DNA of 64,000 nucleotides from Purshia tridentata (Eukaryota > Streptophyta > Magnoliopsida > Rosales > Rosaceae), in assembly GCA_003254885.1 (NCBI GenBank), contig QANT01006852.1, positions 20,519 through 84,518 of the forward strand, in the 5' to 3' direction. Within the stretch, counting starts at the first letter, position 1. Each line of letters starts with the position of its first letter. The notes beneath the pieces were generated by a model. It saw nothing but the letters and a program-made list of their open reading frames with translations. It did no database searches and was not told where the DNA came from. This document shows, piece by piece, positions 24,018 to 35,418 of this stretch. The position numbers and the translations under genes are program-made.

Positions 24018-24739
24018 ATAATTATTATTATCTACCATGTAAATTAACTATTATACATGTAGAAATGTAGTCATGTGCATGACCATTTTAATAATAAAAA
24101 AAGTGACAAATGTAACTAATAAACTATTTTGACATAAATAAGTTAAAAAGGGCTGAATAACACAATAAACTGTAGGTAAAATTTAAGTTACTAGAAGCCA
24201 TGAGTAGGGATGGCAAAATTCTCCAATCACTGTAGGGCCCTGCTCTAATTAAGCGGATAAGGTAATATCCCTCCTCGCCCCATCTGTATATTCGATTAAC
24301 TTAATAAACATACTATATAATATAATTTTATGATTATATTTAATTGTAGGATAAATTACAATTTAATACCTCAATTTTACTTTGGATTTCAAGTTAGTAT
24401 CCTTGGTTCAAAAACCTCAACTTCAAAATTGTGTCAACTTAATACCTCTGTTAGTCAAACTATTAGTAAGTATGTTATCTGCCTACGTGGTGTTGACATG
24501 GCAATATTGACCATGTGGGCATAAATTAATAAAAAAATAAAAAAATAAAGATTTAAATAAATCATTTAATTAAAAAATAGCTTTCTCAAAAAAAATTTAA
24601 TAAAAAAACTGAGACCCAACAACCCGCAACCCCACTCCTCACCCACCACTGCCACCCCCTTCTCCCACTCATCCCCCTACCCAAACCCGGCCTCGTCGCA
24701 GCCCAACCCTTCATTGCTTTGCCCCACACTAGATAAGTT

Positions 24740-25395
24740 TTGTGTTTTTGGCTCGCTTAAAGGGGTTGAGAGTCCTTGGAAGTGTTCTTAGACGTTTGGA
24801 TGAAGTTAAGAAGTTTGGAAGAAGTTCTTAATAAGTGAAGCGTCGATTAAAAAGGAAAAACCTCAAAGAGGTCCCAGAGGACCGGTCTTATGGCTTGAGG
24901 ACCGGTCCTAGGTGGGTGTTTTGGAGTTGTTTGATGTTGAGCTTACTGGAGGACCAGTCCTATGCCTAAGAGAACCGGTCCTCTGGGTTCCAAAAGTATC
25001 AGCCTTGTTGTAGGACCTATCCCATGATCAGACGACCGGTCCTACACATGGATATTTTGAATTTCTCTTAGATTTGGGAGGTTTTATGATTCTTAGTTCA
25101 TTCTTAATTGTATTCTAAGGCCTATGACGTATAAATAGGTTCTTTAGACTCACAAACCCTAAGATTAATATCAAGAAAGTTAGCCAAAGTGTAAGAAATA
25201 GATTAAGGCCTAGAGGGAGATAGATTAAAACATAAAGGGAGAGAGAATTCATGTGATCATTGTAATTCCTTCTCAAGTATAGTGAAATCAATTGGGTGCT
25301 CGTCATGGAAATAGGCAATTACCGAACCACGTTAATTTTTGGTGTGCTTGTTTCTTTTATATTCGCTATTTATTTTCTTTGCAAGTTTTCATTGA
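24740..25395 (+). mobile_element. Probable solo copia-type LTR
   Basis: The segment contains a TATA box (GTATAAATAGG, about 25129-25139) about 250 bases before an end-region typical of copia LTRs: GGGTGCTCGTCATGG, then CCGAACCACGTTAATTTTTG and GTGTGCTTGTTTC (about 25294-25355). There is no primer-binding site or internal domain, so it would be a solo LTR. The upstream part holds six degenerate copies of AGGACCGGTCCT (24878-25043). Exact borders and target duplication were not resolved. Confidence 0.5.
24878..25043. repeat. Six degenerate AGGACCGGTCCT palindromes
   Basis: Near-palindromic copies at 24878, 24898, 24950, 24971, 25012 and 25032, the best being AGGACCGGTCCTA at 24898-24910. They lie upstream of the TATA-like box at about 25129, the place of U3 enhancer repeats in an LTR. 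Confidence 0.7.
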
Positions 25396-25417
25396 AGTCC
25401 ATCAAGAAACAAGATCC

Positions 25418-25909
25418 ATAGAAGTAAAGGGTTAAATTGCTTATAGTAATTTATTCTCAACAATAAACAACCTTCCATCATCATGAAAACACAGAGATGA
25501 AATCGAGAACCGCGAAACCGCCATCATCATCAGCATCGTCTTCTAAAGCTTCGTTCTGAAGCTACAACAAGTTCGAAGCGAACTTGGAAATCTCCATGAC
25601 GCATTTGTTGCTATTTGTAAAGAGAAGCGAGAGGTTGCTCTTGGAGCTCCTGCCAATCTCCTCATAGAAGTAAAGGGTTAAATTGCTTATAGTAATTTAC
25701 TCTCAACAATAAACAACCTTCCATCATCATGAAAACACATAGATGAAATCGAGAACCGCGAAACCACCATCATCATCAGCATCGTCTTCTAAAGCTTCGT
25801 TCTAAAGCTACAACAAGTTCGAAGCGAACTTGGAAATCTCCATGACGCATTTGTTGCTATTTGTAAAGAGAAGTGAGAGGTTGCTCTTGGAGCTCCTGCC
25901 AATCTCCTC
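25418..25909 (+). repeat. 246-bp tandem duplication of a coding-like fragment
   Basis: Two copies with a period of 246 bp (for example AGAAGTAAAGGGTTAAATTG at about 25420 and 25666), almost identical. Within each, one frame reads like real protein: an ATG followed by a Ser-rich stretch (KPPSSSASSSKAS), then after a stop or frameshift a helical segment containing RSELGNLHDAFVAICKEKRE. I do not recognise the parent gene. The fragment may be captured host sequence inside the MULE-like element; the frameshift means it is not expressed as one protein. Confidence 0.7.
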
Positions 25910-27046
25910 AATCAAACAACTAGTGGTCTTTGCAACCAGTGACAATATTGTGTTTGTAGCTAATCTTGTGCCTCAATGGTTTACTCTAAGTGAGTATTCT
26001 TCGAGTTCTAACTTTATGCTCTTTCTATTATATGTTTCCTTCCTTTCTAGGATTGCTTTGAATGCAACGAAGCTTGCATTTAGGTAAATTTTTTGTTGAA
26101 ATTGGGCTGCTTTTTGTTTTGGGGTTGAATTCAATTTTGTGGGTTTTTTAGAGAGTAACAGTGAGTGTCAAACTAAAGAAGGAGGAGGGCTTAGGGCTGG
26201 TGAATTTTGAGGATTCCTGGGTGGGAGTGTGGGGGTTGGGGATAGTGGGTGGCTGACGAAGGGAGGTTGAGGGATGAGGGTTTAGGGCAAGGGGAGGGAG
26301 GAGGGGAGAGGGAAGGGGGAAGAAGGCAGCAAGCTGGGCTTTTTTCTTTAAATTTATTTTTTATTTATTTTATACATTATCTAAATATTTTCTTTTTTAT
26401 TATTTTTCTTTTATGTGATAATTTAAAAGCAAAGTTAACAATTAGTGGTGGGGTCCGCGTGTACTACGCTTGTAGTTAATAGTTTTTTTAACAGCAAGAA
26501 TAACATAAGTATTAAATTGATACAAATTCGAAGTTGAGATATAAATTTGACATTTTTGAAACTAGGAATACTAATTTGAAATGTATAATAAAATTGAAGT
26601 ATTAAATTATAATTTACCTTTAATTTTATGTTTTTATTTTTATAATTTAACATAGTTTTATTAAGAAGAAAAAAAATAATACCGAAAATTTGTATACCAA
26701 TAAAAATCTTGTTTACCGGACAGAACGGATATAATATCGGCAAAGAGCCGCCCCAACCTGTCGCGTTGCCATCCTTGACCTGTGAGAAACAAAAGTTATT
26801 GGATCCACTTTGACATACAGTAAGCCGACAGGCTTGACCACTGTCATTAAAGTTCTTTGAATAATGCTTATGCTTTGCCTGCTTGCTTTCTTGGGACCTG
26901 CACACTAAAAGCTTGGTTTTCTGTAATTCTCATATGAAAATAAAACCCCTTCACCTTGATTCAATTACAAGCTTCTGGACGCTCATTAACCAATGTAATC
27001 TTCGTAAAACAACAATTGATTCAAAGTCAAACTTATCCTATATTTT

Positions 27047-27055
27047 CTATAAAGT
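27047..27055 (+). promoter_or_regulatory. Possible TATA box of the LRR gene
   Basis: TCTATAAAG lies about 66 bases before the ATG at 27121, leaving room for a leader of 30-40 bases. Assigned by position and resemblance only. Confidence 0.35.
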
Positions 27056-27120
27056 CCTTTACCTCTTCTTCACTCTGTGTCTCCAAACTCAGTTTGCCAA
27101 TTTGGAAGTACTCAGTAACC

Positions 27121-28551
27121 ATGAACATGAAGAACTACCTCTCCCTCCTCCTCTTCGCTATCCTCACCCTCCGGTGCCTCAAAAACATCTCCGCGGCCTG
27201 CCACGTGGACGACCAAGCGGGTCTACTTGCATTCAAATCAGGAATCACAGCTGACCCATCCAACATGCTGAGCTCGTGGAAACGGGGTACAGACTGCTGC
27301 ACATGGGCGGGCATAAACTGTCTCGACAACCGGGTCACAATGATGTCCCTCCCAGGCCAACCCGACAAACCCAACAGCTTCTTATCGGGTACAATCTCAC
27401 CCTCTCTCTCAAAACTCAAATTCTTAGACGGCATCTATCTCCAAAACCTCAGAAATCTCACGGGTCCATTCCCTGATCTACTATTCCAACTGCCCAATAT
27501 CAAATACGTCTACATTCAAAACAACAAGCTTTCGGGTCGCATACCCGATAAGATCGGCAACTTAACCCAACTCGGTGCACTCGGCTTCTCTTTTAACCGG
27601 TTCACCGGTCCAGTCCCGAGTTCAATTTCCCAGTTGACCGGTTTGACTCAGCTCAACCTTGGTGGTAACCTCTTGTCTGGGTCGATACCGTACGACATTA
27701 AAAACCTCAAGGCCCTCACCCTTTTGAATCTGGAGAGAAACGGGTTTTCGGGTCCCATACCCGATTTTTTCGGATCCTTTCCGGACCTCCGAGTCCTTAG
27801 TCTTTCTCGCAACCAATTTTCCGGGAAAATCCCAGCTTCAATTTCCTCTTTAGCACCAAAATTGGCTTACCTTGAGCTTGGTCACAATGCCTTATCAGGT
27901 CCAATCCCAGATTTTCTTGGAAATTTCAAGGCCCTTGACACCCTTGATCTCTCGCACAATCGATTCGCTGGAACAGTGCCGAAGAGATTTGCCAATTTGA
28001 CCAAGATTTTCAACCTCGATCTTTCTCATAACGACCTTACCGACCCATTTCCACAATTGAACGTGAAAGGCATTGAGTCCCTTGATCTGTCGTACAACAA
28101 GTTCCATTTGAAGGAAATCCCAAAATGGGTTACTTCTTCACCAATCATTTACTCTCTGAAGCTTGCAAAGTGTGGGATCAAGTTGAAGTTGGAGAACTGG
28201 AAGCCTGCGGAAACCTATTTCTATGATTATATTGATTTATCTGAGAATGAAATAACGGGCAGTCCAATTGGGTTGTTGAATAAGACTGATTTCTTGGTGG
28301 GTTTTTGGGCTTCGGGAAATAAGTTGAAGTTTAACTTGGAAAGCTTGAGGATTGTGGAGACACTTAATCACTTGGACTTGTCCAGGAATTTGGTTTTTGG
28401 GAAGGTGCCTAAGGCGGTTTCGGGGCTTGAGAGATTGAATGTGAGCTATAACCATTTGTGTGGACCAATTCCAGCCACCAAGTTTGCTGCTACTGCATTT
28501 CTTGGGAACGATTGTCTTTGTGGTGCTCCTCTGGCACCATGTAAAGCCTAG
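27121..28551 (+). CDS. Secreted leucine-rich repeat protein (PGIP/DRT100-like, At1g33590/At2g26380 family)
   Basis: An intronless gene for 476 residues, the usual length of this plant family. The start at 27121 (MNMKNYLSLLLF) gives a classic signal peptide ending near ISAA (about residue 26); the frame is open further upstream but without a signal-like start. An LRR N-terminal cap (CHVDDQAGLLAFKSGITAD to DCCTWAGINC, about residues 27-67) is followed by about a dozen plant-type repeats of the form LxxLxLxxNxLSGxIPxxxxxL, and a Cys-containing end (CLCGAPLAPC). There is no transmembrane or kinase segment, so the product is predicted to be extracellular or cell-wall located. Family members include polygalacturonase-inhibitor-like proteins linked to defence and wall signalling; the exact ligand is unknown. 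GC content rises sharply compared with the surrounding repeats. Confidence 0.92.
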   Translation: MNMKNYLSLLLFAILTLRCLKNISAACHVDDQAGLLAFKSGITADPSNMLSSWKRGTDCCTWAGINCLDNRVTMMSLPGQPDKPNSFLSGTISPSLSKLKFLDGIYLQNLRNLTGPFPDLLFQLPNIKYVYIQNNKLSGRIPDKIGNLTQLGALGFSFNRFTGPVPSSISQLTGLTQLNLGGNLLSGSIPYDIKNLKALTLLNLERNGFSGPIPDFFGSFPDLRVLSLSRNQFSGKIPASISSLAPKLAYLELGHNALSGPIPDFLGNFKALDTLDLSHNRFAGTVPKRFANLTKIFNLDLSHNDLTDPFPQLNVKGIESLDLSYNKFHLKEIPKWVTSSPIIYSLKLAKCGIKLKLENWKPAETYFYDYIDLSENEITGSPIGLLNKTDFLVGFWASGNKLKFNLESLRIVETLNHLDLSRNLVFGKVPKAVSGLERLNVSYNHLCGPIPATKFAATAFLGNDCLCGAPLAPCKA

Positions 28552-31500
28552 CAAATTACAACAAATGTAAAAATTCAAATGGCTTAGTGTTGGTGACTTA
28601 AAAGGTCAAAACACAAAGGAAATAAGAGATCCAGAGCATGGAGGGAGAAGTTAGGATCATTTTACTTGATCTAGGGAGTAGAAACAAAGCAATGTATCTT
28701 TTATTAATTTCTATCATATGTTTTGTAGAGTTCATGTTGTTAGCAGTTGAAACAAAAACAAGGGGCAAGGAAATGATGAAAATAATGAACTTTCCTGTTG
28801 TGCATAGTTCAGAGGTTTATCAGCATAGTTGTAACAACTTTTGTAAATGAGCATGAACCCATATCTGTATTATCTGCATACAGGAATTTGTTTTTTTATT
28901 TATTTATTATTTATTAGGAACTAGATTGCTCCATAGATCTAAAAGAGTTTATAAAAGAATATGATAAAGAAAATCGTGCCGATATCGCATTATAAAACTA
29001 TGGAAAAAGATGTAGAGAGATACAAATGATAAATACATGGTTTCTCATCTTTCATATTATTTCATCTTGGTGAAGCCTCTATTTATAGGCTATCATTATA
29101 GGTTACAAGTTTATCATAGTTATTAAAGCATAGTTTACAAAATGTTAATTTGATGGAGGTTAGGGATGTTATGCTGGTCATTCACAACTTATGTATTTAC
29201 AACACTTTTTTTTTTTCATCACATCAACATTTCAAAGATATTATAAATTTAGGCTCAAATCAATATTACTCTCTTCGAACTATAGGAGTGCTTTCAAGCG
29301 AGTTTATAAATTTCAAAAACTTTCTTAGTCCACTAGCTTCCTAAACCTTGCGTTGTTAAGGATTCTTTTTGGGCTAGGGTTAAGTGACAATCTAACCCAA
29401 AATATGCGTTGTTTTGATTGACATAGATTAGTAGATGCCAAGTTTTTTTCATTTAGGCAAAAAAATTAGGGAGCTTATTTTTACACTCCATTTTTCTTCA
29501 CATGCACTCCTCTTTTTTCAATTTTGTATTTTTTTTGCATTTTTATTGGGTTGAAGTCCCAAGTTTACCCTTATACTTTTTTTTCACCTAAACAACTTTT
29601 TCACTCTCTCTTTTATTGGGTTCTTGCTTCCTTTATTGTGAGTCTCATAATCTCATTCAATTAAACCACCCAATGAAAATTTTCATATTACAATATTCAT
29701 TTGTTGGTTTGTATTTTTATGCTCAAGAACTTATGGCTGCCAAGTTCTTTGGTGAGTTTAATCTCAGCATAGCAAACTTTGGGTGTAAATTGTGTTGGGA
29801 TCCGGAAGAAATTAGATTAAAGGTTTTAGTACGTATTTTTTATTCAATTATTGTGATATTGTAATTTTTTTAAACTTTTTAATAATTTTTGGGTGTCGAT
29901 TTTATACTTTACTTTTCTCCGCTTACATTCTTTTTATTTTTTAATATATTTGTACATATTTTTATTAATTGAAGTCTCAAATTTACCTTTATACATTTTT
30001 TCCTAAAACAATGTTTCTTTACAAAACAATTCATTTTCCGTTCTCTACCTCTCTCTAATTTAGGTCCCCAACCCATTTACATTCGATGCTTCATTGATCA
30101 GCTACTAGGGCAAGCACCATCCAATAGCCTCCTAAGATAATCCTATTATCTCAGTCATTTCCACCAAACTTGTTGCACAATTTCATTAGTTGATTTGGGA
30201 GCATTGCATAACAGTACTTATGCAGTATATCCCACACTAAGTTCCAAACGGTTCAGGCTCTTATGGATACCCATTGCTAGTTGATGGTTTTACATCCTCA
30301 TAGCAAAAACGATGTGAGAGCTCTTAAGATCTTTAGAAAACCTTGAATGAACCTCATATAAGTGTGAATAACAATTTCATATCCCCTTCTTCATCTCCTT
30401 CTTTTAGAAGACATCCACTTCCCCACCGTCTGCAAATCGCCACTACCCACAAATCTTCTCCCCACCACCCATTCTTCTTCTGCAAACCCAACCCCCTCCA
30501 CAGCTTCCCCAAGTTCTGGTACTCATGGTGGCACCAAATCCAGGCCCTAGACTCACCCTTTTGCATATTTTCTCGTTCGCCCGAAAATTGTGGATGTATG
30601 CTGTTTCAGATGTCAGTGATTGTGGTGTATTGTGGACAACGAGAGAGGAAGGAGTGGGTTGGAGCAATGGCGATTATGGTAGATCTTAATCATGGCACAT
30701 GCGACTGGAAAAGGAGGAAGATGGTAGGCTTGGTTGGCCGGGTGGATCTGAATTTTCCGTGAGATTTCGAGAGAGGGAGAGTAATAGAATGAGAGAGATC
30801 TACAGTTTGTGCACAGATCCCCCACGACCTCCCCCAAATCTTATTCTTCTTCTATCTGGAATGTGGTGGTGTCGGTGGCGGTTTTGCATGTTGGTGGTGG
30901 GGTCGGTTGGGGTGGAGTGGGGTTATGTAGATCTTCTCAATTTTTATTGTTTTTTTCAATTTTTTTAGTTTATTATATTTTAGGTTTTAATATTTTATGA
31001 TTTTTTTATACATGTGAACAAACATGTGGCATGCACTTTTGCTAAAAAATGTCAGTCCACATGTAGGCAATTAATTAATGGTTTTGTTGACGGTTTCTAA
31101 CATTATTCACGTATTTTTCTTAATTGAAGGACACGATTGAAAGCTTTTAAAATTTATAGACCTGATTAAAAGTACACCTAGAGTTTAAAAGAGTAACATG
31201 TAGTTGAGCCATAAATTTAAAATTGAAAGTAAAAAAAAAAATTTTAAGCAAAATATTACGATATGATTCATTATTAGTGCAATGATTTTTGTCATTAGTT
31301 GGATTTCACCATCATGAAATATTATTATACGTGATTGTAATATCATCATGTAATGTTTTTTTTTTTAAAAGAAATTTTAAGAAAAGGGAGGATCAAATAT
31401 TACTAATTGATGTTTTATAATTTATGTGAACGGCAAGTTAATAAATTTAAATTAAAAATTAGGTTTTTTTTTTGGAGTACTTTATTAATAAAGTCAAAAA

Positions 31501-33530
31501 CTCAAACTTTAAATTTATTTATTTTTAAGCCATAACAAAATATAACTCTTTATTAATAAGCCACAAAATATATTTTTAAGCAAAAAAAAATTAGCTATAA
31601 AAATATAAAAACAAAAAAAAAATCTTTAAAAAAATTAAGTAAAGTGTAATTCCAAGAAATTATAAAGTGTAATTCTCAAGAAAAAAGTTAATAAAGTGTA
31701 ACTCTTGATATATGACATTAGAACAAAAAAATTAAACTAAACTGTAACTCAACAAAAATCCAAAACCAAATTTTAACTCAATAAAAATTATATTTTAAAA
31801 ATAAAAGAATTACACTTCAGAAGTGTAACTCTTTACTGCATAACATTTTTCACGAGGAAAAACTGTCTTCCTCCCAACCCAACCCAATTAGCTTTTTGAA
31901 GTTTCATCCTTCTCTTGATAACTACCACTTGATTTTATGTCCCATTTGGCTTTGAATTGGATAGATTTGCAGATCACGTAAAAAAGTGCTTTCTTGGTTT
32001 CCATACCATAAACTTTTGTCTCCTTCTCCAAAATCCAAACCAACAAGCAAACAAACATGTCCATCATGTTTAAAGATTAAGATATTCAAACTTGGGCAGA
32101 GCAGAAATTTCTCAAAGGCCAAACACCTTACTTCTCACACTCACACACACAGCACTCTTTGGATGTAAGACTCTAGAGACGAGTCTTGGGTCTTGGTTTG
32201 GCTATACAACGAAGCTATGGCTATGGCTCTGTGGGTCGATGAAGCTTGCGAGATTGATGGGTGAATTAGCCTAGTGGGTTTGCTTGCTGTCTTTGCCTTT
32301 TATGAAAAATAAAAATAAAAACATGGGAAATGAGCTTTGATTAAGGGTAGCAACAAATAACAAATTATAAAATAATGGCTGGAAAATAGATAAATTAAAT
32401 GCAGGTGTTTATTACTTAACTGGGATGAATTTAGTGGCTTTTGACTAATTTACATTTTTTTTTTAGTAACTTTTTCTAAATTTTCTAAACACCAAAAAAC
32501 TTTTCTAAATCCCCACCCATTTAGATATTCTCCCAAAACCCTCTAAAACTTATAATGCTTTATTTACCCCTTTGACACGGACACTGACACAGACTGACGC
32601 GCGTACAATGTAACTGTGTAATTGTCTTTTTGAAAAACAATGTAATTGTGTAACTGTATTTGCATTTCTGAAATATAGTTACACTAAAATTGAATTTTTA
32701 AAAAACAATTGCACTGAAAAGAACAATGGAGCACGCTTCGGTGACAACGTGCGAGAAGAGAGAAACAATTTAATACAAAAAACCTGATTTAATACAAAAC
32801 AATAAAGTTTACTAAAAACTAAATTCAATTTCACAAAAAACAATTTTACTAAAAACAGTTACACTAAAAATTGAATTATGTTTCATTAAATGCATTGAAA
32901 CTAAAAACGAAAAACAAATACACACACAGTTTCACTAACACAATCATACACATTCAGTTTCACTAACACAGCAAACCATTAAACAAAGAAGAAAACCACA
33001 GTCACTGTGCATACAATTTAAGCATGATTGCCAACATTTTACCAAATTATAGCTCTTACATTAAAAGAAAACAAACTGTAATTAAAAAAAAAACAAACAA
33101 CATAGAGCAAGAAACCATGTGCATCCAAATCTGATGCGGTAGCTGCAATGGTCGCCGTCGTCGTCGTGGAGGATTCGTCGGACTGGGAGTTGCTAAATCG
33201 AATTGGAACAAATACTTGTTGAGGGATCCAGATCGAATCCTTATTGCACTGAGTTGGGTTTGGAAGAGAGAGAGCTTTCCTTGTTGCACTGAATCGGAGC
33301 TCTGCCCGTTTTTGTCGTCATTGTCTCCGTCATGACATCCGAGAGTAGAACCGACACAATGCAATCATCTCCGATATGTGACACTGACTTTGGCTAGGAC
33401 CTGCGGGAGAGCCACTATGACAGGCTCTCTCGATCTACTTCAAGCTATTTGAAAACCAAAGCTCGACTTTGGCTTCTCCTCCATTGATGGATCAATTTCT
33501 ATTGATGAGTTTCTTGGCTTTGCAACATGC
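28552..33530. other. Intergenic, about 5 kb, no supported gene
   Basis: After the LRR gene the sequence is AT-rich. A diverged direct repeat of about 110 bp (about 29475-29585 and 29900-30005, sharing TTGAAGTCYCAAATTTACCTTTATAC-like blocks) may mark an old short LTR pair. Overlapping open frames on both strands at 30343-30968 come from a GC-richer patch and match no domain. Positions 31440-31830 repeat the word AAAGTGTAACTC several times. Positions 32630-32960 repeat ACTAAAAAC and GTTTCACTAACACA. A frame on the minus strand at 33056-33364 is not recognised. Confidence 0.4.
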
Positions 33531-33533
33531 GTT

Positions 33534-33535
<2 letters not shown>

Positions 33536-33570
<35 letters not shown>
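33536..33570. repeat. (GA)n microsatellite
   Basis: About 15 consecutive GA units bounded by GTGAGA and GTGAGT. Confidence 0.9.
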
Positions 33571-34044
33571 GTGATGAAAAAGATTATCTAACTAGTATTA
33601 GACACAAAAATGGGTATACTCGGAATATTACAAAAAAATGGAGTCAAATACAGTTGGGTTAGGTTGACTAAGGGGTTTTGATAAATATTAAGTGTAAAAT
33701 TGGAGGTTTTGGGAGAGTTTGATTTTGGGTGGGGTTAAGAGAGAATCTATCTCTAATTAGGGGGTTAGTAAATATTTATATTTTTTTTTAAGCTCATTTT
33801 AGAAAATCTGGTGTTCATCTAGACCAACTATTATAGTGAATTATTGTAGCAGCCTACTTTTTTTAAAAAACTCGGTGCTACAGTAGCAGCGTTCCTGTAG
33901 CCCGCTACAGTAACAATTCTTATTTTGTAAAAAAACTTAAAAATAATGTAACTTATACATATCTTACATTTTTTTTTCTGTATAAACACATCAAAAATAA
34001 CATAAAAACTTATTTTTTTTCATATCTAGAAAATTATTACTATC

Positions 34045-34300
34045 GAGTAGTAACAATCATTTTATTAGTACTGTTAGACAGTAACAATCACTTTATTGGT
34101 ACTGTCAGAAAGTAACAATCACCTTATTGGTACTATTAAACAATAACAGTCACCTTATTAGTACTATCAGACAGTAATAATCACCTTAGTAATAATGTCT
34201 GAAAATAACAATCACCATATTGTTACTGACAAACAATAACAATCACCATATTGTTACTGGCAAACAATAACAATCATAGCCTCACAATAATAAATTATGA
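34045..34300. repeat. 31-bp minisatellite, eight units
   Basis: The anchor TAACAATCA recurs at 34051, 34082, 34113, 34144, 34175, 34206, 34237 and 34268, exactly 31 bases apart each time. Each unit also holds an inner near-palindrome such as TACTGTCAGACAGTA, so single strands could form short hairpins. The end units are more diverged. No coding frame runs through it. Confidence 0.88.
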
Positions 34301-35007
34301 CCGACAAACGATAACAACCAAAAAATTTCCCTAACATTGCCACTGGAGTTGCCGCAATAAGCATTGCCATAGCACTACCAATGACATGACCAACCAAGTA
34401 AGAACTAGAAAATTCTCTTTCTGAATACTAAATCAATTGAAAAAGTAAAACTATTAAATATAACTTTATTAAAAAAATATGCAGAGAATAGATGATATTG
34501 AGCTTGCCTTAAAGCAACACAGTAGATGAAGACTTCCTTTTTTTTCGATCAAAGAGCATTCAATAAAAAGGCCAAAATGAGCCCAAAGAAAAGGAAACAC
34601 AAAGGACTTCCTTGCTTGGCATTACGATTGTCAAGGCCTCTGCTCTCTCTCATCTTCGATCAAGGCTTGCTTGGCACTTTTCTAGTCCCATAATCTTTTC
34701 CCAAATAAAAAATACTTTAATTTTATTTTTGTGACAAAAAAAACCCATTTGACTTGGAATTCTTGTAACACCGAAACAGAGAATCAAATAATCTAACGTG
34801 GCCACCAGAGAGTCTCCATCTCCAAAGCCGTCCAAATGAAAGTAACGTGTCCAGTACACGAATCCGTTGCTCCCAACTCCGTTTTAGCTGTGTGATCCCT
34901 CAAATAAAAACCAGGTTTATTGAGTTTTATCAAGATCCATAAGACAAAAATCTAAATTGGAACAAGAGCGACGTTTTTGGGGGGCCGGCCTGATCTGTTT
35001 TGATAGA

Positions 35008-35155
35008 TCGAAAGAGTAGGAGACAAAGAAAGAGGAAGAAGAAGAGAGATAAAGAGAAAGAGATAGAGAAGAAGAGAGATGAAGAGAGAGATGGAGCAGG
35101 AGGGAGACAAAGAGAGATGGAAAAGACAGATGGAGAGGAAGAGGAACGTTAAAAT
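35008..35155. repeat. Purine-rich GA tract upstream of the PPR gene
   Basis: About 145 bases that are nearly all A and G (GAGAGATGAAGAGAGAGATG-like), 260-410 bases before the PPR start. Such tracts can act as GAGA-type promoter elements in plants, but here this is only a composition call. Confidence 0.6.
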
Positions 35156-35418
35156 GTGGATTAGGTTAGGTGTAATTGGATTTCTTTCAAAACATGAAAA
35201 CACACATAGAATTTTAAATGTAGAAAGAGTTTAAATTTGAATTTTATAATAAGTTACTTTTAAAAATTTATATATTAATAATTGTATAAACTTATAACCT
35301 AAATGGATCGTTCCTAAAGGGTGAATGGCCGAATGACATGAGAAGATACGCACCCCCGGTCCTTGACTTTGATATCCCATGCTGCAGAAAGCACGCAAGA
35401 GATATTGAATGATGGGAG

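Larger units (their letters stand above)
24348..26618. mobile_element. Non-autonomous MULE-like element with long terminal inverted repeats
   Basis: The left end (24348 to about 24510) and the right end (about 26460-26618) are inverted copies for roughly 150 bp: AATTACAATTTAATACCTCA on the left pairs with the inverse of the sequence ending ATTATAATTTACC on the right, with blocks such as AGTTAGTATCC/GGAATACTAA following. Flanks TTTAATTGT (24339-24347) and TTTAATTTT (26619-26627) are 9-bp candidates differing at one base, as expected for Mutator-like elements. Further inside, the left is C-rich (24610-24720) and the right is G-rich (26225-26330), continuing the inverted symmetry in composition. 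No transposase is present. The interior contains a probable LTR and a duplicated coding-like fragment. Confidence 0.65.
24208..26774. mobile_element. Possible outer element with GGATGGCAA inverted ends
   Basis: GGATGGCAA at 24208-24216 is matched in inverse orientation by TTGCCATCC at 26766-26774, with GGATA-type words and a G/C-rich patch following inward on both sides. The pair brackets the MULE-like element, suggesting a nested insertion. No matching target duplication was seen, so this is tentative. Confidence 0.4.

Noticed and set aside
26435-26905. 156-codon minus-strand open frame
   Set aside because: It crosses the right TIR of the MULE-like element and its flank, so it cannot be an ancestral gene; no domain seen.
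27135-28578. Several minus-strand open frames under the LRR gene
   Set aside because: They are shadows of the plus-strand LRR gene caused by its repeat structure and higher GC.
30343-30968. Cluster of overlapping open frames on both strands
   Set aside because: Random-looking low-complexity composition with no splice-consistent gene model.
33056-33364. 102-codon minus-strand open frame
   Set aside because: Not recognised, Arg-rich part comes from a CGTCGTCGTC simple repeat; no supporting signal.
34045-34300. Regularly spaced 31-bp repeats, superficially CRISPR-like
   Set aside because: The whole 31-base unit repeats with no unique spacers, and the context is a plant chromosome. It is a minisatellite.
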